From positions 1 through 64,000 of the forward strand of contig QHBU01000256.1 in assembly GCA_003244045.1 (NCBI GenBank): a stretch of 64,000 nt of DNA, written 5' to 3'. This stretch comes from Candidatus Aeolococcus gillhamiae. Lineage in GTDB: Bacteria > Chloroflexota > Dormibacteria > Aeolococcales > Aeolococcaceae. Within the stretch, counting starts at the first letter, position 1. Each line of letters opens with the position of its first letter. The notes beneath the pieces are model-generated. The model saw nothing but the letters and a program-made list of their open reading frames with translations, was not told the DNA's origin and made no database searches. The position numbers were made by a program, and so were the translations under genes. Positions 35,219-43,813 of this stretch are shown here, piece after piece.

Positions 35219-35372
35219 GTCTGTACCGGCACTCCCATAGGTAGTAGCTTTGGATGGAGAAGCGCTTCAACTCTCATAACCCTCCGCTGGGCCGGCCATC
35301 GGACACATCGAGGCGAGGGACCTCCTCGCCCTCGGGTTCGGCGGTGCTGCCCGCCTTGGCTGTCGAGCGCCA

Positions 35373-36086
35373 CTACATCGACTTCCTACGCTTCTGAAAC
35401 GCCCTCACGTCGGCTGCCGACAGCGCGAACCACTCGCTGGTCCCCAGCCGCGCGTCCGCAAACCGCCGATGCCAGTAGCTCTCGATTCCAGTGATATCGT
35501 CCGTTTCTATCTTGTGAATGACAACGTGCGGGTGAGGGAGTTGGATCGCAAACTGCCGCGACCGCTGGCCCAACCTCTTGGTCTTGCCGATCTTGTACTG
35601 GTGACCCGACTTGATGAGGTAAACGACGCCGCTGTCGGTGATGGTCTCTACCGTACGTCTGGCGTCGACGCTCACAGAGTTCTGAATCAGTGGCCAGACA
35701 TCGGCACAGTCTTCCCGGCCACGACAGTACTCGACCACAATCGTCCTGACAGCATTGGTGCCACCGAAACGTCGGACAGTTTCGACGCTTGGAAAGGTCG
35801 CGTCACTCCGCCGCTCGATGCTCCAGTCGCGCCAGGTTGGGTAACGACCCAAACGGCGAGCCAGATCGACAATGCTGGCCGCAACGAAGGAGCGCGTATA
35901 TGAGGCATGGGGCACATTGGGCTCGAAGCCTGCCTCGCTAAGCGCGTCACCCCACCGTGCCCAATAGTGGCTCCAGGTGTGAGGTGTTATCCCCGTTGCC
36001 TTCTCGAACGAGCGGTAGCCCAGTGGCCGACCGTCATTCGCCGCGGCGGTTCGACGTACCTCAGCTAGAATGCGTTGCCGGTCCAT
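35373..36086 (-). CDS. GIY-YIG nuclease with N-terminal homing-type repeats
   Basis: 237 aa. The C-terminal domain (about residues 140-232) starts VVYLIKSGHQYKIGKTKRLGQR, the GIY-YIG core of the T5orf172/MUG113 type, with catalytic Arg and Glu (ETDDITGIESYWHRRF). The N-terminal half contains two helical repeats: RQILAEVRR-type then RPLGYRSFEKATGIT...HYWARWGDALSEAGF, and a second diverged copy, like the DNA-binding repeats in some homing endonucleases. It could be an element-borne homing or defence nuclease. It is divergent from the HNH gene across a 63-base shared promoter region. Confidence 0.72.
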   Translation of the reverse strand: MDRQRILAEVRRTAAANDGRPLGYRSFEKATGITPHTWSHYWARWGDALSEAGFEPNVPHASYTRSFVAASIVDLARRLGRYPTWRDWSIERRSDATFPSVETVRRFGGTNAVRTIVVEYCRGREDCADVWPLIQNSVSVDARRTVETITDSGVVYLIKSGHQYKIGKTKRLGQRSRQFAIQLPHPHVVIHKIETDDITGIESYWHRRFADARLGTSEWFALSAADVRAFQKRRKSM

Positions 36087-36134
36087 TATTCAGCCCGGTA
36101 GGGTACCGCGATGCTCCCCGAGATTTTCGCGCAG

Positions 36135-36140
36135 TAAACT
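36135..36140 (+). promoter_or_regulatory. -10 box of the HNH nuclease gene (leaderless type)
   Basis: TAAACT ends 9 bases before the GTG start of the HNH gene, with no ribosome-binding sequence between them. Confidence 0.5.
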
Positions 36141-36149
36141 CGGGCGATC

Positions 36150-36806
36150 GTGAAGGATGGCAGCCCGTTGGGTCAACGCGACGATCTGTTGGCGGAGATC
36201 GCCGATTACGTACTGCCGATCCTCAAGCCCTATCAACTTTCGCTGTACCTCTATCTGCTGCGGCGCAGTCAAGTAGCCGGGCACCCATTCGTTCGGGTGG
36301 GCAAGCGAACCATTGGCGTTGGTTTGGGGAAGAGTACAAGGTCTTCGCAGAGCAACTACCAGCACATCGGCGAGCAACTCAATGGGTTGGCGGAACTCGG
36401 CTTTCTTGTCATCGGTGATGTAACGCGCGAAGGGACACTCTACGAAGTTCGCCTACCTCGGGCGGTACCGGCGGTACGTGAGCTGCTGGCCCTCAGCGCC
36501 GATACCGCTCCTGAGTCCGTCGATCACTACCACTCGCCAGAACTGCGGCGAGCTCTCTTCGAGCGCGATCACTGGACTTGTCATTACTGCGCGGAAGTCG
36601 TCAATGAGAGCAACGCGACTTTGGATCACCTCGTCCCGGTTTCCGGCCTAGGCGACAACTCACCCTCCAACCTCGTCACCGCCTGTCTCGAATGTAATTC
36701 GATCAAGTCCGGTCGGACCTATGAGGAGGCGGCGGCCGGCATCCTGGCGTCTGTCCGCAGGCGCAGGCTTGCTGGTGGAACGACGCTCGACCCCGATCTC
36801 ATATAG
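36150..36806 (+). CDS. HNH endonuclease with N-terminal winged-helix domain
   Basis: 218 aa. Residues 1 to about 110 look like a winged-helix domain (LKPYQLSLYLYLLRRSQ... VGKRTIGVGLGKSTRSSQSNYQHIGEQLNGLAELGF). The C-terminal HNH has the zinc pair CHYC, the catalytic block ATLDHLVPVSGLGDNSPSNLVTACLECNSIKSGRT with the second CxxC and Asn/His. It probably nicks or cuts DNA; target unknown. GTG start, leaderless type. GIY-YIG and HNH genes side by side in an element suggest either homing or anti-phage use. Confidence 0.75.
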   Translation: MKDGSPLGQRDDLLAEIADYVLPILKPYQLSLYLYLLRRSQVAGHPFVRVGKRTIGVGLGKSTRSSQSNYQHIGEQLNGLAELGFLVIGDVTREGTLYEVRLPRAVPAVRELLALSADTAPESVDHYHSPELRRALFERDHWTCHYCAEVVNESNATLDHLVPVSGLGDNSPSNLVTACLECNSIKSGRTYEEAAAGILASVRRRRLAGGTTLDPDLI

Positions 36807-36886
36807 GTCGCACGCCTTCCTGCGCCGAGATCTGGAAGGTTGTCCTACGCCCTGACTGGGGCGCGGATTACAGCCGCGAAGCTGGC

Positions 36887-37153
36887 CTAGGGGTGGCGAC
36901 TCCGTCGGCGGCGCACGTCGACAACGCGCGCAACGTAAAGGGTCCGATGGCGCTCGGTGTAGTAGACCCCTTGAGGGGGGACCGGCCAGTAGCGCCGGCC
37001 GGGGCGCACCTCCGGACCCAGTGCGAAACCGGCCTCGGCCATCCATTCCATCGTGTTCACGACGGCCTCTGCCTGCCCCGGGGCGCGCTCGTGAAGCTGC
37101 TCGAGGTACCGTAGCGCGCTGTCCGACCAACTCAGCCTGAACGGCGTCGGCAA
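36887..37153 (-). CDS. RelE/ParE-superfamily toxin
   Basis: 88 aa of the ParE/RelE fold: N-terminal FRLSWSDSALRYLEQLHERAPGQAEAVVNTMEWMAE helices, then the beta sheet RRYWPVPPQGVYYTERHRTLYVARVVDVRRRR with the Arg-rich C-terminus typical of mRNA-cleaving or gyrase-directed toxins. It starts with TTG, two bases after the antitoxin stop. Target (ribosomal mRNA or gyrase) cannot be decided from sequence. Confidence 0.7.
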   Translation of the reverse strand: MPTPFRLSWSDSALRYLEQLHERAPGQAEAVVNTMEWMAEAGFALGPEVRPGRRYWPVPPQGVYYTERHRTLYVARVVDVRRRRSRHP

Positions 37154-37155
37154 CG

Positions 37156-37374
37156 CTAGACGAGCTCGTCCGTGGGCGGCGTAGCGTCGGGCGGCGGCAA
37201 ACCCAAACGCCGTCGGACATCCTCAGTCGAGTGCAGCTCCGACGCGGGAATCTGGCCGGCGTCGAGCCGTCGTTCGAACTCCTCGAGATCGGCGCTGAGG
37301 GCGGCGTCATCCTCCAGGAGCTCGAGCCCTTCCGCCTGGATCGGGTCAACGGGCTCGTGTCGATGGGTGGCCAT
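37156..37374 (-). CDS. Antitoxin of the RelE/ParE pair
   Basis: 72 aa acidic protein from ATG 37374 (MATHRHEPVDPIQAEGLELLEDD). The body EEFERRLDAGQIPASELHSTEDVRRRL is predicted helical like Phd/RelB-type antitoxins, and the C-terminus is Pro/Asp-rich. It is upstream of the toxin by two bases, giving the usual antitoxin-toxin order, and may repress its own promoter. The longer track ORF (to 37488) has a low-complexity N-terminus and is not used. Confidence 0.65.
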   Translation of the reverse strand: MATHRHEPVDPIQAEGLELLEDDAALSADLEEFERRLDAGQIPASELHSTEDVRRRLGLPPPDATPPTDELV

Positions 37375-37588
37375 GGGGCCACCGTACCACGGCCAGCAGT
37401 GACCCACTATGCCACCTCGTCGCCATCCACTCGAGCGGTCCCCGTTCGGCCATTCTGTGGTCGTCCGGCATCTCCCGGGGCGCCGCACTCACGGTCGGCG
37501 CTCCCGACCTGGTGACGCTTGAGAGCCACCATTGGCAGCGCCGACTCCGTCGAACCCCGAGGTGGTCAACGGACTCAGACGGTTCAGC

Positions 37589-37594
37589 TAGACT
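37589..37594 (+). promoter_or_regulatory. -10 box of the lipoprotein gene (leaderless type)
   Basis: TAGACT ends exactly 9 bases before GTG 37604, which supports that start over the ATG two codons later. Confidence 0.5.
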
Positions 37595-37603
37595 GCCGCC
37601 CCA

Positions 37604-38413
37604 GTGCCAATGGGACACAACCGGGTGGGGCGGGCCGCCGTACTCGGTTTGCTCGCATCCGCCATGGCTGCCTGTGGCGGCGGAACCACCTCGGGGACTC
37701 CGAACACCGCGGGTAGCGCCGTCCCCTCTGGTGGAGCGTCTGCGTCCGCGCCTGCGGCGCAGCCGACGAAGTCCCAGTACCTGGCCGGAACCGCAGCCCC
37801 AGTTTTTCCAGCAGGATCGCCGAATCAACTTGCTGTGGTCGCTCAAGCGGGCCTCACTCTGCCGGTACCGAGCGGCGGGGAACCGGTGCCGATTGCCGTG
37901 CGGAATAACACGACTCGGACGGTGACGCACGTCACGGCGTCCGGGACCGTCCACGACAGTACGGGCAAGCCCGTCGCTACAGGCTCAGACCAAGGTTTTC
38001 ATCCGGCCCTTCTTGAGCCCGGGCAGTTCGCGCTTGGGTTTATCTATCTGGGCGTGGGCACCAGCGTCCCCAGCGGGTCCACGCTGTCGGTGCAGGCGAC
38101 GGCGACCCCAAGTGCTGGGCCAAACACATACTTCGCCGACTTGCTGGTGACCGAGGTGAATGACACCGGTCAGCAGATCGTTGGAACGGTAAAGAATCCG
38201 CGCGACCACGCGGTTACTGCGCCGTATAGCGTCGACGTTTTCTGCGTGGATTCATCGGGCACCCTGCTAAACGAATTCGGCGGGTTCGCTGACGTCAGTA
38301 CCGACCTAGCCGCCGGGGGGACCTCCCCGTTTACGGTCAGCCTCTACGGGTCGCAGTGCGCTCAGTTCCTAATCGGAGCCAGCGGGTACGACATGACAGC
38401 GGCGGGGAACTAA
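37604..38413 (+). CDS. Secreted lipoprotein with FxLYD-like domains
   Basis: 269 aa. Signal peptide (about residues 1-23) ending in the lipobox LASAMAAC, followed by a Gly/Ser/Ala-rich linker to about residue 50. Two beta-rich repeats follow: one around NNTTRTVTHVTASGTVHD and the other around EVNDTGQQIVGTVKNPRDHAV, each like the FxLYD domain found in bacterial surface lipoproteins, each with a hydrophobic strand-turn-strand pattern. It would be lipidated at the cell surface after cleavage by LspA. Role on the element unknown; possibly surface exclusion or host interaction. Confidence 0.65.
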   Translation: MPMGHNRVGRAAVLGLLASAMAACGGGTTSGTPNTAGSAVPSGGASASAPAAQPTKSQYLAGTAAPVFPAGSPNQLAVVAQAGLTLPVPSGGEPVPIAVRNNTTRTVTHVTASGTVHDSTGKPVATGSDQGFHPALLEPGQFALGFIYLGVGTSVPSGSTLSVQATATPSAGPNTYFADLLVTEVNDTGQQIVGTVKNPRDHAVTAPYSVDVFCVDSSGTLLNEFGGFADVSTDLAAGGTSPFTVSLYGSQCAQFLIGASGYDMTAAGN

Positions 38414-38500
38414 CGAGCCGTCGGCATCAAAACGTTTCCTGGACGCTCCCGGCGAAGCCAGCTGGATCTCATGAGCCTTGAGCCGCGCGAGAGCAAGTTC

Positions 38501-39196
38501 TCAGTAGGCTTGCCGGAACGGCGGATCGTCAGGCTTCCTCGGCAAGATGGGCCTCGCGAGCCGGGCTGCATCAAGAATTGATTGGGCATCAATGTGATGT
38601 CGCGTTACCTCGATGCCGAATTGGGGCCATTCACAGACAAAACCTACTTCCCCGGGTGAGGGAAGTGGCCAGACCCAGAACATGGAATCGGCGGTCCACA
38701 TGGTGCCGTCTTCGGACCGTACGGCGCTGCCGTGCCCCGGCTCGAGGTACCGCGTCTCTCCAGGGCGCGGGTCCATAGGTGGGCGCAGGTTGTGCGCTCT
38801 GGAGCCGTCCGAGAACTCAACGCTCAAGCGCAGGACGTCGTCTGCCAGGTCATATGGATCCTTCCCTTCTCGACCGCGGAGGCCTGCCAGTCCGAACATC
38901 GGGTCCCATACGTTCACTTCCTCGGTGAGGACCGCATAAGCGACGACCTGGAATTCGAAGCCGGTGGGGAATGCACTGAAGTGTTGGACCTGCACCGCGG
39001 CAGCGTCCGACTGAGCCAGGAGGAAGTTGATACTCAGCGGCGAACCCAAAACGCGTTCGGGCCGTCCCCACGGGTGCTGCCTGTCATCGGTGAACGTCAC
39101 GTCACGTCCATTCTGCGTCTTCCGATTCGCCCGAGTGAGATCGGTGATCCCGATCAGCGTGTTGGTTCCCTCCTGACCCAAGTCACACATTTCCAC
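38501..39196 (-). CDS. Hypothetical protein on the element
   Basis: 231 aa, no signal peptide or membrane segment. Recognisable segments are DDRQHPWGRPERVLGSPL and the Pro-rich PPMDPRPGETRYLEPG, followed by WTADSMFWVWPLPSPGEVGFVCEWPQFGI, which reads as a beta-sheet-rich domain rich in Trp. No catalytic motif identified. Found on the minus strand with its start facing the relaxase gene. The first codon may be GTG 39196 or ATG 39190. Function unknown. Confidence 0.6.
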   Translation of the reverse strand: MEMCDLGQEGTNTLIGITDLTRANRKTQNGRDVTFTDDRQHPWGRPERVLGSPLSINFLLAQSDAAAVQVQHFSAFPTGFEFQVVAYAVLTEEVNVWDPMFGLAGLRGREGKDPYDLADDVLRLSVEFSDGSRAHNLRPPMDPRPGETRYLEPGHGSAVRSEDGTMWTADSMFWVWPLPSPGEVGFVCEWPQFGIEVTRHHIDAQSILDAARLARPILPRKPDDPPFRQAY

Positions 39197-39247
39197 CGGC
39201 CGGTGTGTTCATGACCTGATGCGTCCGATCGGCGCCCGCTCGGCGGG
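39194..39247. other. Candidate oriT region upstream of the relaxase
   Basis: The gap before the relaxase has a perfect 12-bp palindrome (caccggccggtg, 39194-39205) and a short hairpin (cccgc/gcggg, 39235-39239 with 39243-39247). MobF-family nicking sites usually lie next to inverted repeats near the relaxase gene. The nick base cannot be assigned. The palindrome overlaps the start of the minus-strand gene, so it could also be an operator. Confidence 0.35.
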
Positions 39248-39290
39248 TGTTGTAGGACGTGGACAAGCGCGGAGCCGGCCGCACGCCGGG

Positions 39291-42200
39291 ATGATCAGCA
39301 TCGGCAACGTCGTGTCCGTCAGCGACGGCGCTCGCTACTTTCAGGAGGCCGTTGCCGAGAGCCCGGCAGACTACTACGCCGCCCGCGGGGAGGCGGCCGG
39401 GGTATGGCGCGGCCAGGCGGCTGCGGAACTGGGTCTCAACGGCCCGGTGCGCCGGGAGGACTTCGTCCGCATCCTCGACGGCCGGCACCCGACGACCGGT
39501 GACGAACTGGGGCGGCACTACGCGGCACGGAAGAACGTCGCCTTCGACGTCACCTTCTCGCTGCCCAAGAGCGTGTCGCTGTTGTACGCGCTCGGAGACG
39601 ACCACATGCGGGCCATCGTGCTGCTTGCCCTCGATGCCGGAGCGACTGCGGCACACGAGTATCTCGAGGAGCACGCTGCGTGGGGTCGGATCGCCAACCC
39701 GCAGAACCGCGCGATCGAGCACGTCCGGGCGCAGCTGGTGACGGCCACCTTTGTTCACCGCACCGCCCGGCCGGTGACCCGCGACGGCGTGATCACCGTC
39801 GACCCGCAGTTGCACACCCACCTGGTCGTCGCTTCCTTTGCCAAGCGGGCAAACGGCACCTGGGGTCAACTGCACGGCCAGCAGCTGTACGCCCATGCCG
39901 CCGCGGCCGGGGCGATCGGCCAGGCGACGACCCGCGATGTTCTCGTCCGCGAACTGGGGCTGCGGGTGCGGACCAACCCGAACGGGACGTTCGAGCTCGA
40001 GGGGTTCACTCCCGAGCAACTAGCGGAGTTCTCCCAGCGGCACCAGCAGGCGAGGGCGGCCGCGGGCGCAGCCGGCGTCACCAGCTACGACGGCATGAAG
40101 GTCGCGGTCCTTGCGAGTCGGGAGTCGAAGAGCGCGGTCGCGCCGGGAACGGATCATTTCGAGCAGTGGCGCGACCGCGCCGCCACCCTCGGCCTGACAC
40201 CGCGCAGTGTCCGCGACCTCCTCGACCAGGAGCAGCTACGTGACCTCCGCTGGTTCGACGTCGACACTGCGCAGGCGGTGATCGGCCGCGATGAGGGGGG
40301 CCTCACCGCCCAGACCTCGGTGTTCAGCCGTCGTGACCTGATCCGCTCGCTCGCTGCCCACACGCCGCTTGGCATGCGTCGCGAGCAGATCGAGGAGCTC
40401 GCCGACGCCATCCTCGCCGACCCCGCCGTGACCACGCCGATGGTCCCGGCCCAACGCGAGGGTGAATCGCCGGGCGAAGCGATGGATCGCTGGCGCGACC
40501 GCGGCATGGAGCTCCACTACTCCACCCCCGAGGTGGTGGAGCTGGAGCGACGCATGCTCCGCTCCGCGGTCCTCCGCGACCAGGAGCGAACCCTGGTGAT
40601 CGACGGTGGGCATGTGCGCACGGCCGTCGCCGCCATCGGAAGCCAGCTCACCAAGGATCAGCGGGACATGGTGCTCGGTGTTTGCACCTCAACGGCCGGC
40701 GTGGTCGTGGTCGAGGGCGCGGCGGGGACAGGCAAGACCACCGCCGTCCGACTGATCCGCAATATCCACGCCGATCTGGGCGTCTCCGTCGTCGGCTGTG
40801 CGCCATCCAACCGCGCCGCGGTCACGCTGGGGGAGGAGGCAGGGGTGACCGCCGTCACCACCGCCTCGCTGCTCGGCCGCCTGCGCGACGGTCAACACCT
40901 CGCCCGCGGCGGCCTTGTCATCGCCGACGAGTGCTCGATGCTCGGGCCCGACCTCGCCGAGCTGGTGATCCGGGCGGAGCAGGACGGCGCCAAGCTGGTG
41001 CTGATCGGCGACAGCGCGCAACTCCAGCCCATCCACGGCGGGGCGCTGTTCCGGTCGCTCGGGGACGCGCTGGGGCGGATCTCGCTCACCGACGTGGTGC
41101 GCCAGCGGGAGTCGTGGGACCGCGAGGTGCTGATGGCGCTGCGCGCCGGCGACGCGGCACCATTGGTCCGCAGGTACCTCGACGAGGGGAGGGTGCATCA
41201 CTGCCCGGACGAGGCCTCGCGGGTGGCCACCATCGCAGCCGACTGGGTGGCGGCAACAACGGAGGGCCACGAGGTGATCACCATCGCCCGCGAGCGGGCC
41301 GCGGTCGCCGAGCTCAACGCGGTCACTCGCGAGGCCGCGGTGGACGCTGGACTGGTGGGGCGGACGGGGGTTCATCGTGTGTCCACCGATCAGGTCGGCC
41401 ACAAGACGATGCCCCTCGGCGAGCTGGAGTTCGCCGTGGGCGATCGCGTGCTCCTCGTGGGCAGGACGCAGCGCCACCGTGGGCTTGTCAAGGGCCTCCG
41501 GGGCACCGTGGTCGAGACGGCCGCGGACGGCACGCTCTGCCTCGAGACAGCCGAGAAGCGGCGGCTCACCGTGCCCCCCCGCTATGCGGGCGTCGCCCAC
41601 GGCTACGCGCTCACCGCCCACCGCGCCCAGGGGGCGACTGCCGACATCGTGCTCGTCCACGGATCGGACGCCGCTGACCGCCACTGGCACTACGTCGCGC
41701 TGAGCCGGCATCGACTCCGCGCCGCCTACTACGATGTCGCCTCACAACCCAGGGACACCGAGGGTGTTCACCATGGACCACCGGTGGACGCGTCATGGAC
41801 AGACCAGGCACTCATCGCCTCGATGGAACGGGATGACGCCAAGCCGAGCACCCTGGACTACCCGGCGGCGTATGACCGCCAGCTCGTCGAAACCTGCCCC
41901 TCAACAGATCCCACGGCGGGTCGCGGCGTGGCGCCGACTGAGCGACAGCTGGAACTGCTACGCCTGAACGGGTTGCTGGAGGAGCTTCCTCCGGCCGCCA
42001 CGTGGATTCACGCGTCGCTGGTAGTCGACCGTCTCTTCGGCAACCCGGCTGGTGAGAGCGCCCAGCGATGGCTGACCAAGGGTGGGACCCCGCCGGATGA
42101 GGCCGGGAGGGCCGTCGCGATGGCAATGCAGGACGTCGCCGCGAGCCGCGGACGGAGTTGCATCCGCGACTCGCGGTCCGGCGTCATGGATGGGCAGCTG

Positions 42201-42344
42201 CGCGCGCGACCGGGCTCGGCCGAGAAGGAGCTGGCCATGCAGGCCGAAGAGGCTCGGAGACGGCGCCGCCTCGAGCACAATCTCCATCACGACCACCACG
42301 CCCCGGCGCATACGACGCAGAGCCCGGGCCGCGGAATCGGATGA
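39291..42344 (+). CDS. MobF (TrwC/TraI-type) relaxase-helicase
   Basis: 1017 aa from ATG 39291. The N-terminal TrwC domain has the catalytic tyrosines in ADYYAARGEAAGVWRG (Y28/Y29), and the metal-binding histidines in the block QLHTHLVVASFA (about residue 175) with an upstream His. The helicase part has Walker A GAAGTGKTTAV near residue 480, IADECSMLG and GDSAQLQPIHGGALFR, then a RecD-like ATPase fold to about 830. The C-terminal segment is less conserved. It would nick oriT and unwind the strand. The ORF track start (39219) is too early. No secretion genes accompany it. Confidence 0.92.
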   Translation: MISIGNVVSVSDGARYFQEAVAESPADYYAARGEAAGVWRGQAAAELGLNGPVRREDFVRILDGRHPTTGDELGRHYAARKNVAFDVTFSLPKSVSLLYALGDDHMRAIVLLALDAGATAAHEYLEEHAAWGRIANPQNRAIEHVRAQLVTATFVHRTARPVTRDGVITVDPQLHTHLVVASFAKRANGTWGQLHGQQLYAHAAAAGAIGQATTRDVLVRELGLRVRTNPNGTFELEGFTPEQLAEFSQRHQQARAAAGAAGVTSYDGMKVAVLASRESKSAVAPGTDHFEQWRDRAATLGLTPRSVRDLLDQEQLRDLRWFDVDTAQAVIGRDEGGLTAQTSVFSRRDLIRSLAAHTPLGMRREQIEELADAILADPAVTTPMVPAQREGESPGEAMDRWRDRGMELHYSTPEVVELERRMLRSAVLRDQERTLVIDGGHVRTAVAAIGSQLTKDQRDMVLGVCTSTAGVVVVEGAAGTGKTTAVRLIRNIHADLGVSVVGCAPSNRAAVTLGEEAGVTAVTTASLLGRLRDGQHLARGGLVIADECSMLGPDLAELVIRAEQDGAKLVLIGDSAQLQPIHGGALFRSLGDALGRISLTDVVRQRESWDREVLMALRAGDAAPLVRRYLDEGRVHHCPDEASRVATIAADWVAATTEGHEVITIARERAAVAELNAVTREAAVDAGLVGRTGVHRVSTDQVGHKTMPLGELEFAVGDRVLLVGRTQRHRGLVKGLRGTVVETAADGTLCLETAEKRRLTVPPRYAGVAHGYALTAHRAQGATADIVLVHGSDAADRHWHYVALSRHRLRAAYYDVASQPRDTEGVHHGPPVDASWTDQALIASMERDDAKPSTLDYPAAYDRQLVETCPSTDPTAGRGVAPTERQLELLRLNGLLEELPPAATWIHASLVVDRLFGNPAGESAQRWLTKGGTPPDEAGRAVAMAMQDVAASRGRSCIRDSRSGVMDGQLRARPGSAEKELAMQAEEARRRRRLEHNLHHDHHAPAHTTQSPGRGIG

Positions 42345-42396
42345 CGGAGGGGTGCTAGCGCTCACGCGCGTCGTGAACGCCCCGCCGAGGGCACCT

Positions 42397-42540
42397 CTAG
42401 TCGCGCCGATCCCGGTCCCGCTGACTTTCGCGTACCTGCGTCATCGGACGCGACTGCTTTGGCAGTTCCGCAGGCGCTCTGGGCGGCACTGCCGGTGACT
42501 TCGGCGGCTGACCTTCGGGGGTGGGGGAGGCGCCGCGCCG
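42397..42540 (-). pseudogene. Possible degenerate copy of a proline-rich small ORF
   Basis: Directly downstream of the 44-aa ORF a second frame reads PPRAPAELPKQSRPMTQVRES, similar to its neighbour's PPRAPSELPKRDYPMLTVRKG. No start codon in frame is seen between the two. It could be a decayed duplicate or an expressed fragment by frameshift. Confidence 0.3.
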
Positions 42541-42544
42541 GCCA

Positions 42545-42679
42545 CTACTTCTTTTCGATCTTGTCGGCCCCGAGGCCCTTGCGCACGGTGAGCATCGGGT
42601 AATCGCGTTTGGGCAACTCGGATGGCGCGCGAGGGGGTTTCGATGGTTGGGGCGGGGCGGGCGATGCGCGGCTGGCCAT
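42545..42679 (-). CDS. Tiny proline-rich ORF (44 aa) after the PycTM-like gene
   Basis: 44 aa, too short for the ORF track, beginning ATG 42679 four bases after the stop of the two-TM protein. Pro/Ser-rich start (ASPAPPQPSKPPRAPSELPK) and a basic end (LTVRKGLGADKIEKK). No known family. Position and tight spacing suggest translation with its neighbour; a TACGGT box 6 bases upstream could also allow separate expression. No other evidence of function. Confidence 0.45.
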   Translation of the reverse strand: MASRASPAPPQPSKPPRAPSELPKRDYPMLTVRKGLGADKIEKK

Positions 42680-42683
42680 GGGC

Positions 42684-43226
42684 TTACCGTACCACCAGCA
42701 GATACGCCGTACACAAGATGGTGGCAGTGGCCATGACTACTGCACCCAATGCCCATCCGACGCGCTTCCGGTCACTCACGCGCCGGTTATCTTCGATCGC
42801 CTGAGTGAGCGCATCGAGGACGGCCACATTGGCGTCCAGGGCAGGTCCGGCGATAGTGTCTCGATAGAGGTCATCAATGGCCGGTCCGGTGGCGAAGCTT
42901 CGGGGCATGAGCGTCCAAGCGAACCCTGCCGCGGACAGGAATGCGGGGAAGAGGCTGGCCCACCAGAAGCGATTGAGCGAACCATGATTGCTCAAAAGCA
43001 GCGCCACGCCGGCAATGTCAGCACCCAGCAGCCCCAGCGCTTTGGTGTCATGGCTGTCCGCATTGGCCAAGGTGGCGGCAACCTGCGCCTGGGCCTGGCC
43101 GATCAAGACCGCCGTGATCTTTTCCTGTTCGCGGGACACCGCATCGGTCGCCAAGACGACGGCTGATGGCCGCTCCTTGGGATCGTCCGAGCCTCGATTG
43201 ACCGAGACGGACACGCGCACTCGCAC
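42684..43226 (-). CDS. Two-TM membrane protein resembling the Pycsar effector PycTM
   Basis: 180 aa. Middle part contains two membrane helices: TKALGLLGADIAGVALLL and FWWASLFPAFLSAAGFAWTLMP, preceded by a helical segment with DSHDTKALGLLGAD. The A-D-x-K-A-x-x-LL layout and length resemble the Pycsar effector domain PycTM, which opens membranes on a cyclic nucleotide signal. A third helix (GAVVMATATILCTAYLLVV) ends the protein. No uridylate or cytidylate cyclase is found next to it here, so it may be an orphan, or have another role. GTG start. Confidence 0.55.
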   Translation of the reverse strand: MRVRVSVSVNRGSDDPKERPSAVVLATDAVSREQEKITAVLIGQAQAQVAATLANADSHDTKALGLLGADIAGVALLLSNHGSLNRFWWASLFPAFLSAAGFAWTLMPRSFATGPAIDDLYRDTIAGPALDANVAVLDALTQAIEDNRRVSDRKRVGWALGAVVMATATILCTAYLLVVR

Positions 43227-43232
43227 AGACCC

Positions 43233-43238
43233 AGTCTA
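43233..43238 (-). promoter_or_regulatory. -10 box of the PycTM-like gene (leaderless type)
   Basis: TAGACT on the minus strand, ending 6 bases before GTG 43226. The same hexamer precedes the lipoprotein gene on the same element. Confidence 0.5.
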
Positions 43239-43327
43239 GCCGATGAACGAACGTATGTTTGTGCATGCGGCTCCATCGGTCTCGAGCATCAGCGGACCCG
43301 CGCGACCCAGCCGTCGTCGACACCGCG

Positions 43328-43348
43328 TTGGCTTCAAAATTGGCTTCA
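43328..43348. repeat. Probable integrase arm site, right end
   Basis: ttggcttcaaaattggcttca: two direct ttggcttca copies 3 bases apart, one mismatch from the pair at the left end (33772-33792). It lies 41 bases inside the right attachment repeat. Confidence 0.55.
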
Positions 43349-43386
43349 GGGGCCGCCCAGGGGAACCGTTTTCGTATTCAAAACGG

Positions 43387-43756
<370 letters not shown>

Positions 43757-43813
43757 ACGAGGTGAAGCTGCGAGCTCATGGTACCGCGTGTCGGCGGTCC
43801 AATCGCTCGTGTA

